Shown here: piece by piece, positions 1-7,738 of the stretch
Layout: every line of letters starts with the position of its first letter
Position numbering within the stretch: the stretch's first letter is position 1
Assembly (NCBI GenBank): GCA_016841485.1
Contig: JAENZA010000012.1
Location: forward strand, 1 to 35,174
Length of the DNA stretch: 35,174 nucleotides
DNA from: Methanobacteriota archaeon
GTDB taxonomy: Archaea; Halobacteriota; Methanomicrobia; Methanomicrobiales; Methanomicrobiaceae
Reading direction: 5' to 3'
Position numbers and translations under genes: made by a program
Notes under the pieces: model-generated
Seen by the model: only the letters and a program-made list of their open reading frames with translations
Told to the model about the DNA's origin: nothing
The model's database searches: none

Positions 1-309
1 GGCGGCACCGAAGTGTGCTTTGTGGGTGCCGAGTTTTGCCGTGATGGTCATCGTGGACCCTTCGACGGTGATATTTCTGACTGCTCCGCCGGCGCGATTC
101 CTGTTCATCACATCCCATTCTATGGAACCCCGGTGACGGCACTCTTCGATAATCTCCGCAAGTCCGGCACGTTCATCGACCATTACCAGGAGCCGCCGTG
201 AAAAAAGGGGCCCGAATCTCTCTTTGACTTCTTCCGGGGTTAGTACAACCATATTCTTGTCACCGAAATTTTCGTTAACAGAAATATCGGCAACAAGATA
301 TTTAACCAT
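1..309 (-). CDS. Unrecognised methanogen protein, cut by the left edge
   Basis: An open minus-strand frame starts with ATG at 309 and runs without a stop to base 1, so the C-terminus lies outside the window (103 codons visible). The protein begins MVKYLVADISVNENFGDKN and later contains the stretch WDVMNRNRAGGAV. I do not recognise a family. No transmembrane segment, Cys cluster or signal peptide is visible. It lies 56 bp downstream of ftr on the same strand, separated by a T-rich stretch, and no clear ribosome binding site precedes the ATG. It may therefore have its own start site or be leaderless. Codon use matches the neighbouring genes, which argues that it is real. Its position next to ftr suggests a link to methanogenesis, but that is inference only. 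Confidence 0.65.
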   Translation of the reverse strand, partial: MVKYLVADISVNENFGDKNMVVLTPEEVKERFGPLFSRRLLVMVDERAGLAEIIEECRHRGSIEWDVMNRNRAGGAVRNITVEGSTMTITAKLGTHKAHFGAA

Positions 310-352
310 TCGTTCAGTGCTGGTGGCCTGCGAAAGCCGGATCTGCCGGCAG

Positions 353-365
353 GAGAGAAAAAAGA
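353..365 (-). terminator. T-rich archaeal terminator after ftr
   Basis: Directly after the ftr stop codon the minus strand reads CTTTTTTCTCTC. Archaeal RNA polymerase terminates on such U-rich stretches without needing a stem. A small GC-rich inverted repeat (CTGCCGGCAG) follows it. Confidence 0.4.
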
Positions 366-1247
366 TTAGAGAATGTCTTTGAGGACAAACTTGAACGGAC
401 CGAGGCTTCCGCCGAAGTTGCCGGCAGTGATGAGAAGGATGCCGTCGATCTTGGTTGCCGCCTCGATGCCTGCCTTCGTTGCTGCCTTGATGGCCGCTTC
501 ATCGACACCGTCGATCACGATCTCGTAGACTGCGTTTACGCCTTCGGGGACCTTGGTGTCTTCCACCTTGTCGCGGATGGAGGGGCAGTACTTCTCGTTG
601 GTGGTTGCCGGCATGAACTTGTACTTCTTGCTGCCGACCTTTGAACCGGATGCAACGACCGGGAAGGAACAGATGCTTCCAGCTTCCTTTGCAATGGCGT
701 CAACCGCTGCTTCTGCTGCCATGAGTGCGGCAGGCACGTTCTCGCCCATGATGAAGAAGTTGCCGCCTGCAATGCCTTTGATGATGCCAAAGGACTCTTC
801 GCCGATGTAGTCGCCGTTCATGATGGGGATTGCCCAGCACTTGCGCCCGCCGACCTCGGTCTGGTATTCGAATCCATCACCGAAGAAGTGAAGTTTGACA
901 TCGATGCGTTCTTCTGCTTCCGGCATACCATCGAAGACTGCCGTGGTAGGCGAAGTCAGCACACACTCTGCAAGACGCTCGACGACCTGCTCTTTGATCT
1001 TCTTCTTGCCGCCGGCAAAGAACATGACTGCAACACCGGGACGCCCGTCAGGAGTCTCGAAGGGGTCGAGAATGCGTTCGATGCCTGCTTCGCAGGGGCA
1101 TCCGATGGCGGAGGTTGCAAACCCGGTGGCCTCGGTTGCGGCCTGGAGGGCCCACTTTTCATTGATTGCCGTAATAACGACGCGGCATGCCCAGTTGGGG
1201 AATGCTTCTGCGTACTCGTCTTCGATAGGTACTCCGTTTAATTCCAT
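366..1247 (-). CDS. ftr: Formylmethanofuran:tetrahydromethanopterin formyltransferase
   Basis: Ftr moves the formyl group from formylmethanofuran to N5 of tetrahydromethanopterin, the second step of CO2 reduction to methane. It is a soluble cytoplasmic enzyme. The 293-aa product has the family's usual length (about 297). It starts MELNGVPIEDEYAEAFPNW and contains the conserved stretch TGFATSAIGCPCEAGIER at about residues 41-58. GRPGVAVMFFAGGKK follows at about 68-82, and the family C-terminus with GNFGGSLGPFKF is present. The start is supported by GAGGT about 8 nt upstream of the ATG. It appears monocistronic or heads a short minus-strand unit with the unknown gene at the left edge. Its product is the direct acceptor of the product of the fwd operon at 5693-15386. 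Confidence 0.97.
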   Translation of the reverse strand: MELNGVPIEDEYAEAFPNWACRVVITAINEKWALQAATEATGFATSAIGCPCEAGIERILDPFETPDGRPGVAVMFFAGGKKKIKEQVVERLAECVLTSPTTAVFDGMPEAEERIDVKLHFFGDGFEYQTEVGGRKCWAIPIMNGDYIGEESFGIIKGIAGGNFFIMGENVPAALMAAEAAVDAIAKEAGSICSFPVVASGSKVGSKKYKFMPATTNEKYCPSIRDKVEDTKVPEGVNAVYEIVIDGVDEAAIKAATKAGIEAATKIDGILLITAGNFGGSLGPFKFVLKDIL

Positions 1248-1588
1248 GAATGATACCTCGTTTCGGTAATTCTTTAGGTGAGGTGTCGGGATACTAGAAG
1301 GTTTCTTTTTTGTAGAAGGGATCTTTGAAGGAGTGGTTCTGCCGAAGGGCTCGGTGCAGAAGAGGTCTTTGCAGTTGGGATTTGGCGGAGGAACCTTTGA
1401 AAAATGGACCTCCGGGGGAATAGGCGGGGTTGCCTGCGGGGGTGTGGCATTCGTAGAAAAATGGCAAAATGTCGATTATTTCAGATATAGGTGAGGAATG
1501 GGGCTTTTTGTAAAGAGGTGTCTGTGGTAACAATAGCAATAGATTTAAATTTCACAAAATAGAACGTTAATTCAGAGGAGATTGGATT
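1248..1588. other. Divergent intergenic region between ftr and the 131-aa gene
   Basis: This 341-bp stretch should hold the ftr promoter (leftward) and the promoter of the gene at 1589 (rightward). From about 1300 to 1450 the plus strand is purine-rich, with imperfect repeats around CTTTGAAGGA, CTTTGCAGTT and CTTTGAAAAA. The frame open on the minus strand at 1294-1539 is low in complexity, unlike any protein I know, and has no supported start. I do not call a gene here. Confidence 0.5.
1543..1582 (+). promoter_or_regulatory. Putative TATA box and ribosome binding site of the 131-aa gene
   Basis: ATTTAAATTT at about 1543-1552 is a good archaeal TATA element. A start of transcription about 25 nt further on would leave a very short leader that carries the ribosome binding site GAGGAG (about 1576-1581) before the ATG at 1589. 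Confidence 0.45.
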
Positions 1589-1984
1589 ATGGGCGTTTCT
1601 ACAGATTCAATGAACTCGTACATTTCCCGTGACCTCAAGCGGCAGTTTTCCCCCAAAGAAGGCTGGATGATTGAGAAACAACCGGATTGCGGCGGCGTTA
1701 CCTTCCCGTACGTTGTGTCTCGCAAGCGTTTTGGTCAGACGAAGCGGTATCCGGTTGAGGTGGTTATTGAACCATCTGTTTCGGAAAAAATGGTCGAGGA
1801 GTTTGCAGCAAAGAAAGCAGCGGCAGAGAAAGCAAAGATTTCACTGGAGCCGCTGATGCTGGTTGTACCGACAGATGCGGATGTCTCTGCAGTGCCGGAT
1901 GACATCGTGGTAAAATATCTCAAAGTTCTGAAGGTCGAGGGCGGTCAGATCCTCTGGTGGAAAAAGACCGTTATCGCTGAATAA
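1589..1984 (+). CDS. Hypothetical protein, 131 aa
   Basis: I do not recognise a family. The start ATG is well supported by GAGGAG 7-8 nt upstream and a TATA-like box further up. The protein has an N-terminal basic part (SYISRDLKRQFSPKEGW). A segment with CGGVTFPYVVSRKRFGQ follows, then an Ala/Lys-rich stretch that may form a helix (about residues 75-90, AAKKAAAEKAK). The C-terminal part is predicted to be strand-rich and ends GGQILWWKKTVIAE. There is one Cys and no membrane segment, so it is probably soluble. It is a single gene between two minus-strand units and ends at a strong hairpin. Codon use fits the genome. The function is unknown. Confidence 0.75.
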   Translation: MGVSTDSMNSYISRDLKRQFSPKEGWMIEKQPDCGGVTFPYVVSRKRFGQTKRYPVEVVIEPSVSEKMVEEFAAKKAAAEKAKISLEPLMLVVPTDADVSAVPDDIVVKYLKVLKVEGGQILWWKKTVIAE

Positions 1985-1998
1985 TTCGTGTTGAATGG

Positions 1999-2025
1999 TG
2001 CTCCCCTTAAGGGAGCATATATTTT
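1999..2025. terminator. Hairpin terminator between convergent genes
   Basis: TGCTCCC (1999-2005) pairs perfectly with GGGAGCA (2011-2017) across a 5-nt loop and is followed by TATATTTT. It sits between the plus-strand 131-aa gene and the minus-strand moeA fusion, which end toward each other, so it could serve either strand. Confidence 0.65.
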
Positions 2026-2040
2026 CCCTGGTTTACCCCT

Positions 2041-3903
2041 TCAGGGGACCGTCCGTATGGTTCCTGTCTCATCCGTCCGGTATCCGCCGAGACTTTTCAG
2101 GCATTCTGTGAACCGGTCCGATGCTATGGTCGTGAAGAGCGTTGCAACCTGTTCATTTTCTTCGAGTTCCTGTGCAGGGCATGCCATCTCGTACCGTTCC
2201 GTTCCTATAGGCTCGAATGCGAGACCAAGGGCCTTTGCCGCACTGTAAACGCCGATGCCCGCATCGCACTCTCCCGCACTTATGGCGAGGGCGACGGCCA
2301 GGTGGGTGGTTGCTTCGTAGTCGTAGCCGGTGATGGAGGCGGTATCGACTTCCCGCTGCCGCAGGAGATGATCGAAGAGAACACGGGTGCCCGAACCACG
2401 CTGACGGTTGACGATCCTGACATCCGCCAGGTCGTCAAAGCCGATGCCGTCACGGGAGATGACGCCCTGCTCTCTCTCGGCAACACATATGAGGGAGAGG
2501 TCCTCATCCGGCAGGTAGCGCTGCAGATAGGGGATATTATATTCGCCGTCCTCGCCCAGGAGATGCATCGGTGCAGCGTGGCAGGCCCCCTGTTTGAGTG
2601 CAAGAATGCCTCCCATGCTGCCGACATGAGTCGAGTGCATCAGGACGCCGTCTCCGGTCATATAGTCGGCAAGGAAGTCAAGGGCCGGGTCGTGGCTGCC
2701 GGTTACCAGGAGGGATTCTTCAGTTGCCCTGCGGGGGACGCTGAGCAGCGCTGTTACTTCTTCACCTGCCATCACGCCTTCCCGTGATGCCGGAATCCGG
2801 AGATAGGCGTTGGCACGGACCGCGCTCATCTGCACACCGGCGCCACGGGACTGGGGAACGGCTACCCACCGCCCCCTGACGTTGCCCACGGTGAGAAGGA
2901 CAAATTCATCGGTCCCTGCCGCAGAATCGAGGGTGGTGGCCAGGTGCACCTGCAGATGGTCGGGGGTGCCTGGCTGAAGGCCGTACCTCTCCATCATCGG
3001 GTGGATGACCTCACGCAGAATCGTGAATGCCGCAAGCGGATACCCTGGCATCCCGATAACCGGTTTGCCGTCAATGATTCCGATAATAACGGGCTTTGCG
3101 GGTTTGATCGCAACGCCGTGAATCAGCACTTTCCCAAGGGCGCCGATGATCTCCGCCGTGTAGTCACGTGTCCCCTTCGATGACCCGGCGGAGATGATGA
3201 GCATATCGTTTTCACGAACTCCCCTTCTGATTGCCTCCCGGATTGCCTCCCTGTCATCGGGGACGATATCGTACTGGCAGGGTACGGCCCCGAGTTCGTC
3301 CAGGTACGCGGCCGCCATCTGCATGTTGCTCTCGACAACCTGTCCGGGAAGGGGGCGGACCCCTGCGGGGACCAACTCGCTGCCGGTCGGGATGAGGCCG
3401 ACACGAAGTTCTTTTACCTGCACCTCTGTTATGCCATAGGCGGCAAGGGCACCGATCTCATGCGCCCGTATGCGGTGGTTCGAGGGGACGATCATCTCGG
3501 ATTCTGCGATGTCCTCTCCGACGGGACGGATATGCTGCCATGGGGCCGTCGCCCTGCGGATGACAAACGCGCCATCATCGGTAATCTCCACATCCTCGAT
3601 CATCACCACCGCATCGTACCCTTCAGGCACCACATTGCCGGTGTTGAGGCGTACGGCGTCGGGCAGGGTCACCGGTCGCTGCTCATGGGCTCCTCTGGTA
3701 TCGGCACTCCTGACGGCGATGCCGTCCATCGCCGAGAGGTGAACCGGCGGCACTGAGGATCGGGCAAAGGCCGGTTCGGCCGTAATTCTGCCGGTTGCCC
3801 CCGAAAGTGGGACCGCGGTGGTCCGTGGAAGAAAAGAAAATGTCTCTCTGATTGTCTGTTGTGCCTCATCGAGGGACACCAGGCTGAAATACCGTTTTAC
3901 CAT
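2041..3903 (-). CDS. MoeA molybdopterin molybdenumtransferase fused to a PBP-like domain
   Basis: Residues 1 to about 388 are a MoeA module, which inserts molybdate or tungstate into adenylated molybdopterin. The module shows SAMDGIAV at 57-64, IPTGSELVP at 171-179, ISAGSSKGTRD at 237-247 and GMPGYPLA at 284-291. From about residue 396 to 610 comes a periplasmic-binding-protein-like domain of the kind found fused to MoeA or ModE-like proteins (TGSHDPALDFL; RQRGSGTRVLFDHLL). This domain probably senses or holds an oxyanion or a cofactor precursor, which is inference. There is no signal peptide, so it acts in the cytoplasm. The start overlaps the stop of the upstream moeA by 7 bp, so the two are translationally coupled. 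MoeA in this genome region presumably serves the tungsto- or molybdopterin enzyme FwdB. Confidence 0.9.
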   Translation of the reverse strand: MVKRYFSLVSLDEAQQTIRETFSFLPRTTAVPLSGATGRITAEPAFARSSVPPVHLSAMDGIAVRSADTRGAHEQRPVTLPDAVRLNTGNVVPEGYDAVVMIEDVEITDDGAFVIRRATAPWQHIRPVGEDIAESEMIVPSNHRIRAHEIGALAAYGITEVQVKELRVGLIPTGSELVPAGVRPLPGQVVESNMQMAAAYLDELGAVPCQYDIVPDDREAIREAIRRGVRENDMLIISAGSSKGTRDYTAEIIGALGKVLIHGVAIKPAKPVIIGIIDGKPVIGMPGYPLAAFTILREVIHPMMERYGLQPGTPDHLQVHLATTLDSAAGTDEFVLLTVGNVRGRWVAVPQSRGAGVQMSAVRANAYLRIPASREGVMAGEEVTALLSVPRRATEESLLVTGSHDPALDFLADYMTGDGVLMHSTHVGSMGGILALKQGACHAAPMHLLGEDGEYNIPYLQRYLPDEDLSLICVAEREQGVISRDGIGFDDLADVRIVNRQRGSGTRVLFDHLLRQREVDTASITGYDYEATTHLAVALAISAGECDAGIGVYSAAKALGLAFEPIGTERYEMACPAQELEENEQVATLFTTIASDRFTECLKSLGGYRTDETGTIRTVP

Positions 3904-5099
3904 AGAATTACCTCGACTTCTTCTCCTCTCTCCAGTCCTTCCCTGGATTCCGGTACCCTAACAAGGCCTGTACTATAAATGAGTGTATTCGTAAGGCCTG
4001 ATTTGCCGAAGAGGGGGACGGCGTCATCACCTTCGAGGCGGACCCGCACATAGTCCTCCCGCCCGCGTGCGGAGGAAATGTTGGTTGTCAGGGTCGCTTT
4101 ACGGATTCTGTGGTGTACCGCGGAGCTCGTCATTGCCCCGATGAGTTCATCCACCAGGGCTATCAGCACCACATACGATGATGCGGGGTGTCCGGGAAGG
4201 CCGATGACCGGAGTCGTCCCGATGGTACCTATGATCGTCGGCTTGCCGGGGGCAAGAGCGATGCCGTGAATATGGACTGTTCCCATCTCTTCGATGATTG
4301 CAGCACACATGTCACGTTCCCCCTTTGAGCTGCCTCCGGAGATGAGGACCAGATCGCAGGATCGGGCGGCCCTGCGGACGGCCTCTTCCAGGGCCTCCCG
4401 TTCGTCGGGAACGATCCCGAAGATCTCCGGGGTGCCGCCACGTTCACAGACATAGCCATAGCACAGGTAGGTGTTGACATCACGGATCTCACCCGGACCT
4501 GGGACCTGTTCTACCGGTACCAGTTCATTCCCGGTCGAGATGATGCCGACCTTCGGCTGCCTGATTACCGGGACCGTACCGTAGCCGATCCCTCCGAGCA
4601 CGCCAAGGTCGCGGGGGGAAAGATATCTACCCGGTTCAAAGACCTCCTCACCTGCATGAAAGTCGTCGCCTCTGAGGGTCACATTTTCCCCCGGTGCCAC
4701 CGCCCGGCGGACAAGGACCTCACGGCCCATCTCCTCCGAATATTCGATCATCGCCACGGCGTCTGCACCCGGAGGCAGAATGGCTCCTGTGGGAACATAC
4801 ATGCATTCTCCCCGTGAGAGGGGGGGAATGTCGCCCTCTCCCATGCCGATTCTGCCGGTTATGGCAAGCATCGCCGGTATGGCTTCCCCTGCTCCGGTGG
4901 TATCGGCAGCATACACTGCATATCCGTCAACGACCGACCGGGAGAACCCGGGAGTGTCCTCACGGGCAGTGACAGGTGCTGCAAGTATCCGCCCCAGTGC
5001 CTCCGGGAGAGGGACCGTTTCAGCGGGAAGCCCCGGAGCACATGTCTGAAGCACCCGTACTGCTTCTTTTACCGGGACGAGATCCAGAAAGAGGCTCAT
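3897..5099 (-). CDS. moeA: MoeA, molybdopterin molybdenumtransferase
   Basis: This 400-aa protein is a classical stand-alone MoeA. It carries SRSVVDGYAV around residue 53-62 with Asp58 in the position of the conserved DGYA motif. ISTGNELVP follows at 187-195, then ISGGSSKGERD at 253-263 in the MogA-like domain, PGKPTIIG at 284-291 and GLPGHPAS at 300-307. It completes metal insertion into molybdopterin in the cytoplasm. Its ATG overlaps the stop of the small upstream gene as ATGA, and its end overlaps the next MoeA fusion. The three genes therefore form one tightly coupled operon. Archaea often carry two MoeA paralogs, which have been proposed to separate Mo and W handling. That assignment cannot be made from this sequence. 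Confidence 0.93.
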   Translation of the reverse strand: MSLFLDLVPVKEAVRVLQTCAPGLPAETVPLPEALGRILAAPVTAREDTPGFSRSVVDGYAVYAADTTGAGEAIPAMLAITGRIGMGEGDIPPLSRGECMYVPTGAILPPGADAVAMIEYSEEMGREVLVRRAVAPGENVTLRGDDFHAGEEVFEPGRYLSPRDLGVLGGIGYGTVPVIRQPKVGIISTGNELVPVEQVPGPGEIRDVNTYLCYGYVCERGGTPEIFGIVPDEREALEEAVRRAARSCDLVLISGGSSKGERDMCAAIIEEMGTVHIHGIALAPGKPTIIGTIGTTPVIGLPGHPASSYVVLIALVDELIGAMTSSAVHHRIRKATLTTNISSARGREDYVRVRLEGDDAVPLFGKSGLTNTLIYSTGLVRVPESREGLERGEEVEVILW

Positions 5100-5278
5100 C
5101 TGAAACAGCCGAGCTGGCAGCCCCTGATTTTGATTTTTGGATCATGGGTGTTGCAGTACCGGGCAATATCAAATTTTTTAATATCGTATTTCTCACAGAT
5201 TTCAAAAGCCTGTTCGCACCGGATTTCATTTGTGATGCCGAATTCCGTGAATGCCTCTTCAATGAGTTGCTTATCCAT
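5096..5278 (-). CDS. Small Cys-containing protein coupled to moeA, 60 aa
   Basis: The 60-aa product starts MDKQLIEEAFTEFGITNEI and ends IRGCQLGCFR. It contains four Cys (about positions 21, 28, 43 and 54) plus a fifth at 58, and the motif RYCNTHDPKIKIRGC in its second half. The first two thirds look helical, possibly like a short helix-turn-helix (CEKYDIKKFDIARYC). Its stop overlaps the moeA start as ATGA, so the two are translationally coupled, which is strong evidence for a real gene. I do not recognise the family. Candidate roles are a metal- or redox-sensing regulator of cofactor synthesis, or a small accessory protein for MoeA. Both are inference. No strong ribosome binding site precedes the ATG, so it may be leaderless or start from a weak site. 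Confidence 0.7.
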   Translation of the reverse strand: MDKQLIEEAFTEFGITNEIRCEQAFEICEKYDIKKFDIARYCNTHDPKIKIRGCQLGCFR

Positions 5279-5692
5279 ACTGTATTGGTAGTCGCCGATT
5301 GAAATTAGGTTTACTGATATGGAAAATCAGTGAGCGCCCGTTATTTTGATATTCTCAAAGCATACACCAGGAGCATGGGAACGGAGCGCATAAATATGTA
5401 CGAATATGATTGGTTTTCAGGTGTTTTTGGTAGATGCTTCAAGGCCCCGGTCCGGCCGAATAGATGGTTATTTGGTTGAAATTATCTTTGGGCCTTATGG
5501 TGATTATCTGTGGAAATAAAGCGCAGGAATTAACAATTACATTTTAATTTTAAATCTATGTAAATCACTTATTGTCGATAAAAACGAAGATTTGCTCTTT
5601 TTTAACAACCACCATACTTCAATACATTTATCTATTCTTTTCAACAACTTTTCCTGTAATCGATTTAATCGATGATACTGGTGCGTGAAACC
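5279..5692. other. Divergent promoter region between the moeA operon and the fwd-hdr operon
   Basis: The region is 414 bp, clearly richer in A/T than the flanking genes, and has no supported gene. It must contain the leftward promoter for the small gene and moeA; one TATA candidate is ATATTTATG on the minus strand near 5390-5400. It must also contain the rightward promoter for fwdG; candidates are TTTTAAAT near 5548-5554 and ACATTTATCT near 5624-5633. A tandem 8-bp repeat lies just before fwdG. Confidence 0.5.
5657..5673 (+). promoter_or_regulatory. Tandem TAATCGAT repeat just upstream of fwdG
   Basis: TAATCGAT occurs at 5657-5664 and again at 5666-5673, a 9-bp period. Each copy holds the palindrome ATCGAT. 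The repeat lies about 20 bp before the fwdG start, downstream of the likely transcription start, a position where an archaeal repressor could bind. No regulator is identified. Confidence 0.35.
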
Positions 5693-5968
5693 ATGGCATT
5701 TGCATTGCATATTAACATGGAGCGGTGTACCGGTTGTAACGCGTGCGTGGTCGCATGCCCCGTTGATGCACTGGAGCTCTTTACCCTGGACCCAGTTACC
5801 AACGAGAAAATCTACAAAGTGAAAAATGGCAAAGCCATGATTCTCGATGTTGATAACGAACTCTGCGCCGGTTGTGGCGTATGTGTTGAGGCATGTCCAT
5901 TCAATGTGATACGGCTGGCAGGACCGTGGGACTCAATTTCCAAATCCCTGGCAGAAGGAATGGAGTGA
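5693..5968 (+). CDS. fwdG: Formylmethanofuran dehydrogenase ferredoxin-type subunit
   Basis: The 91-aa product is a 2[4Fe-4S] ferredoxin with CTGCNACVVACP and CAGCGVCVEACP. It matches FwdG in size and cluster count. FwdG passes electrons from the polyferredoxin FwdF to the active site of formylmethanofuran dehydrogenase. I chose the ATG at 5693 rather than the in-frame ATG at 5672 because GGTG lies about 10 nt before 5693 and the family begins close to the first cluster. It is the first gene of a ten-gene operon. The separate ferredoxin FwdH of some methanogens is a possible alternative name, since in Methanothermobacter the first gene of the operon is fwdH. Confidence 0.85.
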   Translation: MAFALHINMERCTGCNACVVACPVDALELFTLDPVTNEKIYKVKNGKAMILDVDNELCAGCGVCVEACPFNVIRLAGPWDSISKSLAEGME

Positions 5969-5977
5969 GGTTTAAAC

Positions 5978-7141
5978 ATGGAAACATTCTTCCCGAAATT
6001 TTCCAAGAAGCGTGAAGGTGTTAACGTCATTATGGAGCAGAAGCTTCTGAAGAACGTAAACAACCTTATTCTTAATGCACAGACGTGTACCGGATGTGGA
6101 ATCTGTTCTGAAGCATGTCCGGAGGAAGCAATCAGCCTTGGTCTGGTTGGTGCAGTTATTCGTGGAGCGGTCGACTACGCTGAACCTGTTTACATAGACG
6201 AGAAGAAATGCTCGTATTGTGGCGTCTGCGTCGTTATGTGCCCGTTCAATGCACTCACCCTTAAGATCGACGGCGAGGAAGCCCTCCCGATTATTGAGCG
6301 TGAAGGATTCCCTGAGTATGATATGGTCACAGCGATCGACCAGGAAAAGTGTGTTTGCTGTACTATATGTGAAGATGTCTGTCCCCGTGATGCAATCGAC
6401 CGTCAGGTCACTGTATACGAAGGGTCAGAAGAGGGTGGCAAGGGACGCCAGACCGCACTTGAGGCAACGACGAAGTTCACCGTCGATGACGAGAAGTGTA
6501 CGATGTGTGGTATCTGTGGAGACCTCTGCCCTGCAATTGATGTAAAGCGTAAGCCCTTCAGTGCCGAATCCGGCAAGGTTGAGGGCGAAGTAGTCTGGAA
6601 CGAAGAGCTTTGCGACGGCTGTACGGTCTGTGTCGAGGCATGCCCGGAGGAAGCAATTACGCTTGAGCGTATTGTCGCCTCAGGAAAACTCGATGGGACT
6701 GTCTCTATCATGGACGACAACTGCTGCACCTGCCGCTGGTGCGCAATCAACTGTCCGACCGAGGCAATCACCGTTGAGAAGATCTTCGAGGGTGACATTG
6801 AGTTCAACGCCGACAAGTGCCCCGCAGGGTGCTCGACCTGTGTCGAGGTATGTCCGGCTAACGCAATTTACCTCCCGTCTGCAAAGCCCGCAAGAGAGCT
6901 GAAAGGCGAAGTCGAACCTGTTATTGCCGTCAACAAGGATTTCTGTATCCTTTGTGGTGCATGTGTCAATGCGTGCCCGGGTGAAGATATCATTACCCTG
7001 AAGCGCACGGGCATCCGCATCAAAGGCAAGGAGACTGACCTCTTCCTGAAGATTAAGGACAAACTCTGCACGCAGCGTACTTCAATGGTCAAAGAGGGCA
7101 AAGTAGACAGTGTTGAGCTTAAGATGGTGAAAACCGCGTGA
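5978..7141 (+). CDS. fwdF: Formylmethanofuran dehydrogenase polyferredoxin subunit FwdF
   Basis: The 387-aa protein has eight [4Fe-4S] cluster motifs, the number known for FwdF. They begin at residues Cys37, 78, 125, 174, 212, about 249, 281 and 323. The seventh has a one-residue insertion (CPAGCSTC). FwdF is the electron wire of the Fwd complex and, in the Hdr-Fwd supercomplex of Methanospirillum, connects it to HdrA. The ATG at 5978 has GTGAGG about 8 nt upstream. An internal Met at about residue 19 is possible, but the ribosome binding site favours the longer form. The next gene, hdrC, follows after 11 bp, which matches physical contact between the two complexes. Confidence 0.95.
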   Translation: METFFPKFSKKREGVNVIMEQKLLKNVNNLILNAQTCTGCGICSEACPEEAISLGLVGAVIRGAVDYAEPVYIDEKKCSYCGVCVVMCPFNALTLKIDGEEALPIIEREGFPEYDMVTAIDQEKCVCCTICEDVCPRDAIDRQVTVYEGSEEGGKGRQTALEATTKFTVDDEKCTMCGICGDLCPAIDVKRKPFSAESGKVEGEVVWNEELCDGCTVCVEACPEEAITLERIVASGKLDGTVSIMDDNCCTCRWCAINCPTEAITVEKIFEGDIEFNADKCPAGCSTCVEVCPANAIYLPSAKPARELKGEVEPVIAVNKDFCILCGACVNACPGEDIITLKRTGIRIKGKETDLFLKIKDKLCTQRTSMVKEGKVDSVELKMVKTA

Positions 7142-7152
7142 GGGAGAAGGAA

Positions 7153-7737
7153 ATGGCAACAGATAAAAATTACGGTAATCCCGAACTGGAAAATAAGCTC
7201 AGGGACCGGTATTATTATACCACCGATTCCAACCCTGAATTCCTTGAAGATGTGAAAACGCTGAGCCGCACGATTGCACACATGTGCTTCCAGTGTGGTA
7301 CCTGTACCGGATCGTGCCCGTCCGCACCGAGGAGTTCCTACCGGATACGCCTCTTCATGCGCCGCGGTGTTCTCGGCCTCGAGCAGGAAGCACTCAATGA
7401 CCCGGATCTCTGGCTCTGTACAACCTGTTATTCCTGTACAGACCGCTGTCCACGTGACATCGCCCCGACGGATGTCATCATGGCAATGAGAAACCTTGCA
7501 TTCAAGTACGATATCGTACCCCGCAACTTCCTCAAGACCGTGCAGCTCATCTACAACACCGGACATGGTGTACCGAACAATGACGTCAACAGGGCAGCCC
7601 GCGTAAAGCTTGGCCTGACCGCTGATCCGCCCACGACGCACGGTTACCCTGAGTTTATTCCGGGTATCCAGAAGATCATGGACCACTATGAGATGAAAGA
7701 CAATGCAGACCGGATTCTCGCTGAGGGAGGTCAGTAA
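7153..7737 (+). CDS. hdrC: Heterodisulfide reductase subunit C
   Basis: HdrC is the small iron-sulfur subunit that links HdrA to the catalytic HdrB. The 194-aa protein carries two typical [4Fe-4S] motifs, CFQCGTCTGSCP (Cys45, 48, 51, 55) and CTTCYSCTDRCP (Cys89, 92, 95, 99). It has no transmembrane segment, so this is the soluble cytoplasmic HdrABC type and not the membrane HdrDE type. I start at the ATG at 7153 because GGGAGAAGG sits directly upstream. The GTG at 7138 overlaps the fwdF stop and lies before this site. The stop is adjacent to hdrB. Confidence 0.95.
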   Translation: MATDKNYGNPELENKLRDRYYYTTDSNPEFLEDVKTLSRTIAHMCFQCGTCTGSCPSAPRSSYRIRLFMRRGVLGLEQEALNDPDLWLCTTCYSCTDRCPRDIAPTDVIMAMRNLAFKYDIVPRNFLKTVQLIYNTGHGVPNNDVNRAARVKLGLTADPPTTHGYPEFIPGIQKIMDHYEMKDNADRILAEGGQ

Positions 7738-7738
7738 T

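Noticed and set aside
1294-1539. Minus-strand frame of 81 aa upstream of ftr
   Set aside because: Low-complexity repeated sequence without start signals; more likely non-coding promoter DNA.
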